A stretch of 64,000 nt of DNA from Streptomyces malaysiense (GTDB taxonomy: Bacteria > Actinomycetota > Actinomycetes > Streptomycetales > Streptomycetaceae): the NCBI RefSeq assembly GCF_000980885.2, contig NZ_LBDA02000049.1, forward strand, positions 56,221 to 120,220. Direction: 5' to 3'. How positions within the stretch are numbered: position 1 is the first letter of the stretch; each line of letters starts with the position of its first letter. Shown here in pieces: positions 53,864 to 62,289 of the stretch. Below the pieces are notes generated by a model that saw only the letters and a program-made list of their open reading frames with translations, ran no database searches and had not been told where the DNA came from. The translations under genes and the position numbers were made by a program.

Positions 53864-54562
53864 ATGACGGTCGAGACACGTGAGGGATACGGGGGCACAG
53901 GCACCGGCGCGATCACCCCGGACGGCTGCGCGGTGGAGGTCTACGCCCGCCTGCCGATCGGACCCGAGCCGGACATCGTCGCCGCGGCGGTACCGGCCGG
54001 GGCGCACATCCTGGAACTGGGCAGCGGGGTCGGCCGGATGACCCACCGGCTGCTGGAGCGCGGCTTCACGGTCACCGCGGTGGACGAGTCACCCGACATG
54101 CTGGCCCGGATCCGCGGGGCACGCACCATATGCGCCCCGATCGAGGAACTGGACCTGGGTGGCGAGAAGTTCGACGTGGTGATGCTCGCCTCGTTCCTGG
54201 TCCACGCCGGCGACGAGGAGGTGCGCCGGAGCCTGCTGCGCACCTGCGCCCGCCATGTGGCCGACGGCGGCCACGTGCTCATCCAGCGCGAGGGCGCCGA
54301 CCACCACACCGACGTGCCGAGAGAGCGGGTCGACCCGGTCGGCTTCACCGTGCGCGTCGCGTCGGTGACCCCTGTCGGCGACGGAGTGGACTCCGTCCAT
54401 GTCGAGTACCACTTCCCGGACGGCACCTGGACCCAGACCTTCCTCGCCCGGCCCCTGACGAAGGAACAGTTCGAATCGGCGCTGGGGGAGGCGGGACTGG
54501 AGGTGGACAAGTACCTGACACCGGACGCGATGTGGGTACGGGCCGTACGGAGGACGCGGTAG
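53864..54562 (+). CDS. Class I SAM-dependent methyltransferase
   Basis: 232-residue methyltransferase. SAM loop ILELGSGVGRMTHRLL near residue 47, VTAVDESPDM for the acidic residue binding ribose, and FDVVMLASFLVHAG. The C-terminal half has HVEYHFPDGTWTQTFLARPLT. ATG 53864 has only a weak ribosome-binding site; a GTG 55 bases upstream is an alternative. The substrate is unknown. The gene is divergent from DUF6343 across a repeat-rich 360-base spacer. Confidence 0.85.
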   Translation: MTVETREGYGGTGTGAITPDGCAVEVYARLPIGPEPDIVAAAVPAGAHILELGSGVGRMTHRLLERGFTVTAVDESPDMLARIRGARTICAPIEELDLGGEKFDVVMLASFLVHAGDEEVRRSLLRTCARHVADGGHVLIQREGADHHTDVPRERVDPVGFTVRVASVTPVGDGVDSVHVEYHFPDGTWTQTFLARPLTKEQFESALGEAGLEVDKYLTPDAMWVRAVRRTR

Positions 54563-54636
54563 GCGCCGCAGGGGCGCGGTGGTCGAGACGCGGACGCCCG
54601 GCCGTGGACGGGGACGGGCGCGCGCGGCGTCGCCCG

Positions 54637-55245
54637 TCACCGCTCCCGGGGCCGCCGCTCCGCTCCGCCCGTGCCAGTGCTGAATCCCGGCGGTGTGAGG
54701 CCCCGCAGGCGTTCCATGTCCCGGCGGTCGCGCTTGGTGGGCCGGCCGGTGCCCCGGTCGCGGACCCCGGCAGGGGCGACGGCCTCGCGCGGCGGCGGGG
54801 GAGGGGAGTTGTCGACGTAGCACTGCACGGCCACGGGCGCACCGACCCGTTTGCGGATGAGGCGCTTGACGATCACGATCCGCTCCCGCCCCTCGTTCCG
54901 CAGGCGGACCTCGTCACCGACCCGCACCGAGTAGGCCGGCTTCACCCGCTCGCCGTTCACATGCACATGCCCGCCACGGCAGGCGGTGGCGCCCTGGGAC
55001 CGTGTCTTGATCAGCCGCACGGCCCAGATCCAGCTGTCGATCCGGACCGTCTCCCCGGTGCCGGGGCCCGCGGCCTCCGCGGCGGCGACCCTGGGGTCCG
55101 GCGTGGCGTTCATTGCCGGCTCCGCCTCGGGGCCGACCGGCCCGCCGGCCGCGGCACCGCCGTCCCCGGCACTTTGGGCGGGAGCCGTCCCGGCCGGCCC
55201 GTCGGTGCCCCGGTCCACGTTCTCGTCCGCATCCTGGGAAGCCAT
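54637..55245 (-). CDS. S4-domain RNA-binding protein (HslR/Hsp15-like)
   Basis: 202 residues. The S4 RNA-binding domain lies at about 68-125 (IDSWIWAVRLIKTRSQGATA, GGHVHVNGERVKPAYSVRVGD, in pieces). In Hsp15 this domain helps recycle stalled 50S subunits. The first 65 residues are a low-complexity Gly/Ala/Pro linker, and the C-terminus is a basic tail (RPTKRDRRDMERLRG). ATG 55245 gives the long form; ATG at residue 45 is an alternative. Convergent with the methyltransferase gene. Confidence 0.85.
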   Translation of the reverse strand: MASQDADENVDRGTDGPAGTAPAQSAGDGGAAAGGPVGPEAEPAMNATPDPRVAAAEAAGPGTGETVRIDSWIWAVRLIKTRSQGATACRGGHVHVNGERVKPAYSVRVGDEVRLRNEGRERIVIVKRLIRKRVGAPVAVQCYVDNSPPPPPREAVAPAGVRDRGTGRPTKRDRRDMERLRGLTPPGFSTGTGGAERRPRER

Positions 55246-55366
55246 GTCCCGACCCTAACGCCCCGGGCCGCAGTACCTGGACAGGTTTTCCGGGGCGGGC
55301 GGCGTCCGGTGTGGAGAGGCCGGGTCGCGGACACGGGCGACGCCGCGCCGGGCATACGGTGGCCCT

Positions 55367-56068
55367 ATGGACGACAGCGGCCCCCTCGCCCGGCTGGACC
55401 GGCGGGTCACCGGCTGCCGGGCCTGCCCCCGGCTGGTGGAGTGGCGCGAGGAGGTGGCACGGACCAGGCGCGCCGCCTTCGCGGACTGGACGTACTGGGG
55501 CCGCCCGGTACCCGGCTTCGGCCCCGCCGACGCCCGGCTGCTGATCATCGGCCTGGCCCCGGCCGCGCACGGCGGCAACCGCACCGGGCGCATGTTCACC
55601 GGCGACCGCTCCGGAGACGTGCTGTACCAGGCGCTGTACGACCTCGGGCTCACCAACCGGCCCGCCTCGGTCCACATCGACGACGGCCTGGAGCTGTTCG
55701 GGGTCCGGGTCACCTCCCCCGTGCACTGCGCGCCGCCCGCCAACAAGCCGACCCCGACCGAGCGCGACACCTGCCGCCCCTGGCTGGTCCGGGAGCTGAG
55801 GCTGCTGCGCCCGACGCTGCGGGCCGCGGTGGTCCTCGGCGCCTTCGGCTGGCAGGCGGCGCTGCCGGCGTTCACCGAGGCCGGCTGGACCGTGCCCCGC
55901 CCCCGTCCGGCCTTCGGCCACGGCGCCCGCGTCGCGCTCGACGGCCTGGACCTCTTCGGCTGCTTCCACGTCAGCCAGCGCAACACCTTCACCGGGAAGC
56001 TCACACCGACGATGCTGCGCGAGGTGCTGGGCACGGCGGCACGAACGGCCGGGCTGCCGGTGCGCTGA
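55367..56068 (+). CDS. Family-5 uracil-DNA glycosylase (UdgB-type)
   Basis: 233 residues. Cys17, Cys20, Cys121 and Cys136 would bind the 4Fe-4S cluster. Motif A is GLAPAAHGGNRTG at 62-74, lacking the usual Asp/Glu water-activating residue as family 5 does, and motif B is HVSQRNTFTG near 203. It removes uracil and other deaminated bases from DNA. The start ATG has no strong ribosome-binding site. Divergent from the S4 gene. Family assignment is firm. Confidence 0.92.
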   Translation: MDDSGPLARLDRRVTGCRACPRLVEWREEVARTRRAAFADWTYWGRPVPGFGPADARLLIIGLAPAAHGGNRTGRMFTGDRSGDVLYQALYDLGLTNRPASVHIDDGLELFGVRVTSPVHCAPPANKPTPTERDTCRPWLVRELRLLRPTLRAAVVLGAFGWQAALPAFTEAGWTVPRPRPAFGHGARVALDGLDLFGCFHVSQRNTFTGKLTPTMLREVLGTAARTAGLPVR

Positions 56069-56111
56069 ACCGCTCCGTCACCGGGCGCCGCGACGAGCCG
56101 CGACCGGGGGG

Positions 56112-56564
56112 TCAGGGCTGCCAGACGTACCGCACGTCCGGCTCCCGCTCCTCGTTGCCGCTGCCGTCCGTGGACTCGGCGACGAGGAAGCCGTGGCGTT
56201 CGTAGAAGCGGTGCGCGGGCCTGTTGACCTGGAAGGTCCACAGGGTCAGCCCCTCGGGGCTGCGCTCCTTGGCCAGTGCGACGAACCGGTCCCCGAGCCC
56301 CCGCCCCCGCCGGTCCGGATCCAGATACAACTGGGACAGCAGTCGGCCGTCGAGGACCATCACCCCGGTGATCCGCCCGCCTTCCTCCTCCGCCACCCAG
56401 GTCTCCCGCAGCGGCACGACCACGTCCCGGAAGTAGTCGCGGACGTCGTCGTCGGTGCGCGGCCGTACGACCGTGGGCAGCGCGGCGGCGAAGGAGCGCA
56501 GCCAGACATCGGCGGCGTCCCGGGCGTCGGCGGCCCGCGCCCGCCGGATGAGGACGCCGGTCAT
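56112..56564 (-). CDS. GNAT-family N-acetyltransferase
   Basis: 150 residues with the acetyl-CoA loop RRGRGLGDRFVALAKE, LSQLYLDPDR before it, and NRPAHRFYERHGF after it; a standard GNAT fold. The ATG overlaps the stop of the RidA gene by four bases (ATGA), so it is coupled to it. Substrate unknown. Confidence 0.88.
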   Translation of the reverse strand: MTGVLIRRARAADARDAADVWLRSFAAALPTVVRPRTDDDVRDYFRDVVVPLRETWVAEEEGGRITGVMVLDGRLLSQLYLDPDRRGRGLGDRFVALAKERSPEGLTLWTFQVNRPAHRFYERHGFLVAESTDGSGNEEREPDVRYVWQP

Positions 56565-57019
56565 CGCCGTACCCCGTCGGCCCCCGTCGGCCCCCGGTCC
56601 CCGCCCTCGGCCGCCCCGTCCCGCGGCACCACCGCCGTCGCCGTGATCTCCACCAGCTGCCCGGTGTACCCGAGGCAGGCGACCCCGAGCAGGGTGGAGG
56701 AGTGCGGTCCCTTGCTCAGTCCCGAGTCCTCCACGACCTCCCAGACCTCGGACAGCGTCGCGGGGTCCGCGCTCACGACGTACACCTCGGTGCTGAGCAC
56801 ATGCGCCAGGTCGCTGCCCACGGCGCGCAGTTGCTCCCGCAGATTGGCGATCACCTGCCGGGCCTGGCGCGCCGGATCGCCCGGTCCGACGATCTCACCG
56901 TGCTCGTCGAGCGGCACGGACCCGGCGAGGAACGCCAGTTTCGTGCCCGCCTCCACGACGGAGGCATGGGAGTAGGTGGGCGGCGGGAAGAGGCCGGGAA
57001 CGGTGACGCGCTGGATCAT
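56561..57019 (-). CDS. RidA-family protein
   Basis: 152-residue member of the RidA/YjgF/YER057c family, which hydrolyse reactive enamine or imine intermediates. YSHASVVEAGTKLAFLAGSVPLD and VVEITATAVVP frame the fold, and a conserved Arg is present near the site. ATG 57019 has TAGGAG upstream. The last 20 residues are an extra Gly/Asp-rich tail. It lies upstream of the acetyltransferase and overlaps it. Confidence 0.85.
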   Translation of the reverse strand: MIQRVTVPGLFPPPTYSHASVVEAGTKLAFLAGSVPLDEHGEIVGPGDPARQARQVIANLREQLRAVGSDLAHVLSTEVYVVSADPATLSEVWEVVEDSGLSKGPHSSTLLGVACLGYTGQLVEITATAVVPRDGAAEGGDRGPTGADGVRR

Positions 57020-57102
57020 GGAGCTGCTCCTACGACGGTCAGCGGACAATCTCCCGATCATCGGCCCCCGCCGGACCCGGGCGCACCCCAATTTCCGGGC
57101 GC

Positions 57103-57153
57103 GGCGAACGGCGGGGCGAGGGAGGCGAACGGCGGGGCGAGGGAGGCGAAGGG
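57103..57153. repeat. 21-bp tandem repeat in the spacer before the broken gene
   Basis: Two exact 21-bp units (57103-57123 and 57124-57144, beginning GGCGAACGGCGGGGC) and a nine-base third copy. They lie in gene-free DNA, upstream of the gene fragment at 57165-57430. Confidence 0.85.
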
Positions 57154-57164
57154 CAGGGGCGCGG

Positions 57165-57430
57165 TACTCCACGGCGCCCCCGCCCGGTCGGCTACCCGGA
57201 GCGGCTGCGCCGTACCGCCGCCGAGCACTGGGGCGGCACCGCCCGCGCCACCCTCGGCCACGCCAAGGCCGGCCACGCGCGCGAGGGACGAGAAACGGCT
57301 GCTGGAGCGCGCCGGACTGCGGGAGTTCGACGAGGTGGCCGGCCGGCCGCGAACCACCCCCGCCACCCTGGTCGCGGCCGTCACCAGGACCGAGGAGATC
57401 GTCGCCGGGGCACTGCCGCCGACTCCGTGA
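57165..57430 (+). pseudogene. Gene fragment with a frameshift
   Basis: Two adjoining pieces of protein-like sequence in different frames: first VGYPERLRRTAAEHWGGTAR and what follows, then RDEKRLLERAGLREFDEVAG onward, to a stop at 57430. Their codon use is typical of coding DNA in this genome. A shift near 57281 joins them, and no start codon precedes them. It looks like the C-terminal remnant of a lost gene. I do not recognise the family. Confidence 0.35.
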
Positions 57431-57532
57431 ACCCCGCCGTCGCGAACCCCTGGAGAAAATCCCCGTCCAGGCGATGAGTTCCGCGTCCACCGGCGGTCAC
57501 CACCCCGAGCCGGCCGTCGGACAGGAGGACCC

Positions 57533-58176
57533 ATGTCGCTACCGGAGATCGTCTCGCGCGAGCAATGGCGTGCCGCGCGCGAGGAATTGCGGCGCCGGGA
57601 GGAGGCGGTCGGACGGGCGCGCGAGGCACTCGGCGCCGAGCGGCGGCGGCTGCCCATGGTCGAGGTCGATCCCGAGTACCTGTTCGAGGGCGGCGGCGGC
57701 AAGGCCATCCTCCTCGACCTCTTCGAGGGACGTTCCCAACTCGTCGTCCACCACTTCATGTTCGCGCCCGACCGGACGGCCGGCTGCCCGCGCTGCGCCG
57801 CCTTCCTGGACCAGGTCGGCCACCTCGCCCATCTGCGCGCCCGCAACACCTCGTTCGCCGCGATCTCCCGGGCGCCGTTCACCCGCCCCTGCCGTTCAAG
57901 GCGCGGATGGGCTGGACGGTGCCCTGGTACTCCTCGGAGCCGGGCGACTTCAACGACGACTTCGGGGCGACCGTCCGGGACGTCGGGAAACCGGTCGAGC
58001 GGCCGGGCCTGAGCTGCTTCCTGCGTGAACACGACCGGGTCTTCCACACCTATTCGGTGTACGGCACGGACCTGGACGAACTGGGGACCACCGCCGCCCT
58101 CCTCGACCTGACCGCCCTCGGCCGCCGCCCCGCCGGCAGCCAGGCGCTCCGGCTGCACGACGAGTACGACTTCTGA
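57533..58176 (+). pseudogene. DUF899-family (thioredoxin-like) gene with a frameshift
   Basis: The ATG has AGGAGGACCC upstream. The first frame runs to about residue 118 (EIVSREQWRAAREEL, ILLDLFEGRSQLVVHHFMFAPD, CPRCAAFLDQV) as in DUF899 proteins, but at about 57885 (AISRAPFTRP) the family sequence jumps to another frame (LPFKARMGWTVPWYSSEPGDFNDDF) and continues to a stop at 58176. One base is missing relative to a normal gene. It is either a true pseudogene or a sequencing error. The family binds no known substrate. Confidence 0.75.
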
Positions 58177-58329
58177 CACGGACGGCACACTCCGCGCCGT
58201 TCGGTGACCGGTAGATCACCATCCGTGCCGGAATCGTGTCAGGTGTGTCTCAGTCGGGTCCCTGGGCGAGGCGTTCCGTCCCTCCAGCGCGTTGATTCCA
58301 GACAGGACAACGCTTCACGGAGGTGCGCG

Positions 58330-58506
58330 ATGGTGAACCGGCGAACGGTGCTCGAACGCTTTCCCGCCGGCGGCCCGCGCGGATCGTGGCCCGCGGAGGA
58401 GTTCGCGCACGCGCGACGCCTGGAAGGACTGCTCGCGGAGGTCGTCATGGACCTCACGACGGACGCGTTCCTGGTGATCGTGCGGGGCGACGACGCGCCC
58501 GAGTGA
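58330..58506 (+). CDS. Small acidic protein of unknown function
   Basis: 58 residues from ATG 58330, which has CGGAGG upstream. It contains EEFAHARRLEGLLAEVVMDL, likely one amphipathic helix, and ends ACID-rich VRGDDAPE. No family is recognised. It lies next to the regulatory cluster on the other strand and has its own leader of about 150 bases. Confidence 0.55.
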   Translation: MVNRRTVLERFPAGGPRGSWPAEEFAHARRLEGLLAEVVMDLTTDAFLVIVRGDDAPE

Positions 58507-58571
58507 GGCCCGTGCCGTGACGGCGGCCCTCAGTCGACGGCAGGGGGCCCGCGTCGCGGTGCCGGCGGGCC

Positions 58572-59063
58572 CTACGCGGTGATGGTGCGCGACCAGTCCG
58601 GAGCCGTGCCCGTCGCCCGGCACAGTGCCAGGTAGAGAGGGATCGGCGGGGTGTACGGCGCCGTGCCCCCGGGACGGTGGATCAGCCGGGCGGTGCCCCT
58701 GACCAGGGCACCCGGAGCGTACTGGGCCGGCGCGGGCCACGGCAGAGCGTAGTCGGAGTCCGACGGGACGATCCACCACCAGTGGGCATCGTCGGCGTAC
58801 ACACAACCCAGCCGCGGCAGCCGCGACACGACGAGCGGCCCGAGCCGGTCGGGTACACCCACGGCGTCACAGCCGAGCGGCACCGTCATCCCCTTCGGCA
58901 CCTGGAGCCGGTGGAGCGGCTGCGCGGCCGGGCGGCGGCGCTGGAGCCGCACCAGGGTGTCCATCCCCATCGCCCGCTCGGACCCGGCGGCCTCGGAACG
59001 GACGTCGAGCCGCCTGCCGGCACCCCGGGCGACATGCCGCCCCCGGCCCGTCGCGCCGGTCAC
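58572..59063 (-). CDS. Conserved Streptomyces protein coupled to the ATP-binding regulator
   Basis: 163 residues from GTG 59063, which overlaps the ATP-binding protein stop by four bases (GTGA). The N-terminal 40 residues are basic and low in complexity; the rest has HWWWIVPSDSDYALPWPAPAQYAPG and a Pro-rich end. I do not know its fold. The coupling suggests it works with the ATP-binding protein. An internal ATG at 58970 is an alternative start. Confidence 0.65.
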   Translation of the reverse strand: MTGATGRGRHVARGAGRRLDVRSEAAGSERAMGMDTLVRLQRRRPAAQPLHRLQVPKGMTVPLGCDAVGVPDRLGPLVVSRLPRLGCVYADDAHWWWIVPSDSDYALPWPAPAQYAPGALVRGTARLIHRPGGTAPYTPPIPLYLALCRATGTAPDWSRTITA

Positions 59064-59980
59064 GGCCGCTCCCGCAGGCGCTGCTCGGACGCTCGATGCG
59101 GACGGCGGTCCGGCACGCCGTACCGCTCCTGCGCCCCGTGCCACCGGTGATCCGGGGCCCGCAGCGGGAATCGGCCGGACGCCTCGTGCGGAGGATGCTG
59201 CGCCGGTACCCGGTGCGCGGGCTGCTCGGGAGTGCCCCGGAGGCCGTCGTTACCCATGTCACCGTCCATGCCGTGGTCCATGAGGTCCATGGCCTGGTCC
59301 AGGCCGTGGACCTTGTCCCGGCCCTTGTCGTGGTCCGGACCGAGGCCGCCGAGGCCCGGAGCGGGGCCCGAGCCGTGCTCCATGCCAGGGCCCTCGGCCG
59401 GTTCGTCGCCGTCGGAGCCGTCCGGCCGCTCCGGCTTGGGGCGGGCGGCACCCCAGCCCAGGTCGTCGCGCGGCTCGGCGTGTCCCGGCGCCGCGTCCCG
59501 GCGCTCCAGCTCCGCCCAGACCAGCAGCCCGGAGCCCTGCTCCTGCGCTCCCCAGGACCGGCACAGCGCCTCGACGAGGAGCAACCCCCTCCCGTGCTCC
59601 TCGTCGGGGCGCTGCGGGGACGGGTGGGGCTCGCCCGGAGCGCAGCCCTCGTCCCGCACGGCGATCCGCACCAGGTCGTCGCGGTCGTACAACTCGCACA
59701 CGACCCGCGTGCTCACCGTGTGCACGATCGCGTTGGTGACCAGCTCCGATATGACCAGAGCCGCGCTGTCACAGGTGTCCGCGCACACCGACCAGCCGGT
59801 CAGCCGGGCTTGCGCCAGTCGCCGCGCTCGGGCGACGGCACTCGGATGCGCGGCCAGCTCGAAGCGGAACCGGCGCTCGGCCGAGGCGGCCCCCCGAGGG
59901 GACGCCACCGCTGCGCCGCGACCAGGACGGTCCCCGGCGGCGTCTGTTCCTAAAGGCGCGGACGGAATCACGCCTGCCAC
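59060..59980 (-). CDS. ATP-binding protein with HATPase_c (anti-sigma kinase-like) fold
   Basis: About 306 residues. The kinase-fold part (roughly 35-155) has the N-box ELVTNAIVHT, G1 box VRDEG and G2 box HGRGLLLVEAL, as in RsbW-like regulators that bind anti-anti-sigma partners. The remaining half is unusual: a Gly/Asp/His/Met-rich segment (MDLMDHGMDGDMGND) and a basic end. GTG 59980 is the probable start; TTG 60007 would lengthen it. Common in Streptomyces beside XRE/DUF397 genes, where it may control development. Divergent from the XRE gene over the nested operator. Confidence 0.8.
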   Translation of the reverse strand: MAGVIPSAPLGTDAAGDRPGRGAAVASPRGAASAERRFRFELAAHPSAVARARRLAQARLTGWSVCADTCDSAALVISELVTNAIVHTVSTRVVCELYDRDDLVRIAVRDEGCAPGEPHPSPQRPDEEHGRGLLLVEALCRSWGAQEQGSGLLVWAELERRDAAPGHAEPRDDLGWGAARPKPERPDGSDGDEPAEGPGMEHGSGPAPGLGGLGPDHDKGRDKVHGLDQAMDLMDHGMDGDMGNDGLRGTPEQPAHRVPAQHPPHEASGRFPLRAPDHRWHGAQERYGVPDRRPHRASEQRLRERP

Positions 59981-60007
59981 TATCGCCCCGCCACGGACAC
60001 TTGGCAA

Positions 60008-60043
60008 GAGTCACTCTGAAAAATGCAGAGTGCGGTGTGACTC
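60008..60043. promoter_or_regulatory. Nested inverted repeats between divergent regulatory genes
   Basis: Inner perfect repeat CACTCTG (60012-60018) and CAGAGTG (60026-60032), separated by seven bases, lies inside an outer perfect repeat GAGTCAC (60008-60014) and GTGACTC (60037-60043). A clear operator candidate for the adjacent XRE regulator. Confidence 0.65.
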
Positions 60044-60197
60044 GGTCAGGCGCCGTGGCACACTGCTCGCAACAGCACGTCGAGCGGCGCCAATTGGGTC
60101 CATCGGAGGTCCCACCCGATCTCCGAGTGAGTCTTCGAACGGCGCCGCACGGCTGTCAGGATCCCTTTGGGAGAAGGCTTTCGGTGGAGGTGGGAGC

Positions 60198-61058
60198 GTG
60201 AGCGAACCGCGGTCCGCGCCGACGGTCGGTCAGGTGGTCCTCGGACGGCGCCTGCTGGACCTGCGGGAACGCGCCGGACTCAAGCGTGAGGACGCCGCCC
60301 GGGTGCTGCGCGTCGCCCCCGCGACCGTCCGCCGCATGGAGATGGCCGAGGTCGCCCTCAAGATTCCGTACCTCCAGCTCCTGCTGAAGACGTACGGCGT
60401 CTGCGACGAAGAGGCCGAAGCCTTCGTCCAGCTCGCCGAGGAGGCCAACCGCCCCGGATGGTGGCAGCGCTTCCACGACATCCTGCCGGGCTGGTTCTCC
60501 ATGTACGTCAGCCTGGAGGGCGCCGCCGGCCTCATCCGCTCCTACGAACCGCACTTCGTCCCCGGACTCCTCCAGACCGAGGACTACGCGCGCGGAGTGC
60601 TCAGATCCGGGGCGATCGGCCAGACCAGCCCGGACGACATCGAGCGCCACGTCGCCCTGCGCATGCGGCGCCAGGAACTCCTCCACCGCCCCGACGCACC
60701 CCGCTTCTGGGCCGTGATGGACGAGACCGCCCTGCGCCGCCCCGTCGGCGGCCCCGAGGTGATGCGCGCCCAGCTCGAACGGCTCATCGAGGCCGCGAAC
60801 CTGCCGAACGTGACACTCCAGGTGGCCCCGTTCGAGAACGGCCCGCACCCGGGGACGTACGGGCCCTTCGTACTCTTCCGATTCGCCATGTCAGAACTGC
60901 CGGACATGGTCTACAGCGAGTACCTGACCGGCGCGGTCTACCTCGACGCGCGCGCGGAGGTGGCGACCCACCTCGAAGTCATGGACCGCATGGCGGCGCA
61001 GGCCGCCACGGCACAACGCACGAAAGAGATCCTCCGGGATCTCCGCAAGGAGCTGTGA
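60198..61058 (+). CDS. XRE-family (Scr1-type) helix-turn-helix regulator
   Basis: 286 residues. N-terminal helix-turn-helix at about 12-65 (LGRRLLDLRERAGLKREDAAR, VAPATVRRMEMAEVALK). The rest is the Scr1/DUF5753 domain (LIRSYEPHFVPGLLQTEDYARGVLR, LNVTLQVAPFENGPHPGTYGPF-type pieces, VTGAVYLDARAEVATHLEVMDRM) common to Streptomyces developmental regulators such as the WhiJ-type. GTG 60198 follows GGAGGTGGGAGC. The next gene, DUF397, begins immediately after its stop, as in such pairs. Confidence 0.92.
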   Translation: MSEPRSAPTVGQVVLGRRLLDLRERAGLKREDAARVLRVAPATVRRMEMAEVALKIPYLQLLLKTYGVCDEEAEAFVQLAEEANRPGWWQRFHDILPGWFSMYVSLEGAAGLIRSYEPHFVPGLLQTEDYARGVLRSGAIGQTSPDDIERHVALRMRRQELLHRPDAPRFWAVMDETALRRPVGGPEVMRAQLERLIEAANLPNVTLQVAPFENGPHPGTYGPFVLFRFAMSELPDMVYSEYLTGAVYLDARAEVATHLEVMDRMAAQAATAQRTKEILRDLRKEL

Positions 61059-61313
61059 ATGAAACACATCAAGCCGCGCGCCGGCGTCTACAACGGCATG
61101 CCCGCACGCGAACTGGGCAGCGAGGGCTGGCACAAGCCCTGGAGCGGCGGCAACGGAGGCAACTGCCTGGAAGCGATGAAACTGGCCGACGGCCGCATCG
61201 CCGTACGCCAGTCCACCGACCCCGACGGACCCGCCCTGATCTACACCACCGACGAGATGACCGCCTTCATAGAAGGAGCCAAGGCGGGGGAGGCCGACTT
61301 CCTGCTCTCCTGA
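61059..61313 (+). CDS. DUF397-domain protein
   Basis: 84 residues with the DUF397 core (WHKPWSGGNGGNCLEAMKLADG, IAVRQSTDPDGPALIYTTDEM in pieces). The ATG follows the XRE stop with no gap. DUF397 proteins are usually paired with XRE/Scr1 regulators and have been proposed to antagonise them, as in toxin/antitoxin-like or WhiJ-type systems. No independent activity is evident. Confidence 0.92.
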   Translation: MKHIKPRAGVYNGMPARELGSEGWHKPWSGGNGGNCLEAMKLADGRIAVRQSTDPDGPALIYTTDEMTAFIEGAKAGEADFLLS

Positions 61314-61402
61314 CACGTGTCGCTTGCGTTGCTACTTGCTCGACTTCTCGTATTGAAACCAGACTTGACGCCCCACCACCACAGACGCTTACGGAGTGCC
61401 GC

Positions 61403-62212
61403 ATGAGCGGGCAGGACCCGACGGTCACAGAGATCGACACCAGCAAACCCCATCCCGCGCGGATGTACGACTGGTACCTCGGCGGCAAGGACAACTACCC
61501 CGTCGACGAGGAAATGGGCCGCCAGATGCTGGCGCTCGAACCCCGCGTCCCGGTCATGGCCCGGGTCAACCGCGCCTTCATGCACCGCGCCACCAGGTGG
61601 CTGGCCCAGCAGGGCGTACGGCAGTTCCTGGACATCGGCACCGGCATACCGACCGAGCCGAACCTGCACCAGGTCGCCCAGAAGGTCGCGCCCGACGCCC
61701 GGGTCGTCTATTGCGACAACGACCCGATCGTCCTCGCCCACGCGGCCGCCCTGCTGCGCAGCACACCCCAGGGCGCCACCGAATACCTCCAGGCCGACGT
61801 CCGCGACCCGGACGCGATCATCGCCGGCGCCCGCGAGATCCTCGACCTGGGACAACCGGTCGCACTCTCCATGATCGCCCTGCTGCACTTCATCACGGAC
61901 GCGGACGGCGCCCACGAACTCGTCAGCCGACTCCTCTCCGAACTGCCCTCCGGCAGCTACCTGATGATGACCCACGCCACCTCCGACTTCACCCCCGAGA
62001 ACTCCGTCACCGCCACCGACAGACTCAAGAACGCCGGCATCACCATCGCCCTGCGCTCCCGCGAGGAGTTCACCCGCTTCTTCGACGGCCTCGAACTCGT
62101 CGACCCCGGCGTCGAGATCGTCCACAAATGGCACCCGGAACTCGGCGAGCCGGTTCCCGGCCAGGACGACGGGGTGATCCCCGGCTACGGCGCGGTGGCC
62201 CGCAAGCGGTGA
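61403..62212 (+). CDS. SAM-dependent methyltransferase of the DUF574 family
   Basis: 269 residues, with the PHPARMYDWYLGGKDNYPVDEE opening (in pieces) that marks the Streptomyces DUF574 group, then FLDIGTGIPTEPNLHQVAQ, VVYCDNDPIVLAHAAALL, and HFITDADGAHELVS. ATG 61403 follows ACGGAG. It stands 89 bases after the DUF397 gene, so it may be under the same promoter or have its own. Substrate unknown. It converges on the solitary gltD with a hairpin between. Confidence 0.88.
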   Translation: MSGQDPTVTEIDTSKPHPARMYDWYLGGKDNYPVDEEMGRQMLALEPRVPVMARVNRAFMHRATRWLAQQGVRQFLDIGTGIPTEPNLHQVAQKVAPDARVVYCDNDPIVLAHAAALLRSTPQGATEYLQADVRDPDAIIAGAREILDLGQPVALSMIALLHFITDADGAHELVSRLLSELPSGSYLMMTHATSDFTPENSVTATDRLKNAGITIALRSREEFTRFFDGLELVDPGVEIVHKWHPELGEPVPGQDDGVIPGYGAVARKR

Positions 62213-62244
62213 ACAGCGGACCGCCGGCGAGCAGACCGTGCGCG

Positions 62245-62289
62245 GTGGGGGAGGCGTCCGTCCGTCCACGGGCGGGCCGCCGCCCCCAC
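62245..62289. terminator. Hairpin between convergent DUF574 and gltD-like genes
   Basis: GTGGGGG (62245-62251) pairs with CCCCCAC (62283-62289) across a GC-rich loop, directly before the gltD stop. Confidence 0.5.
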
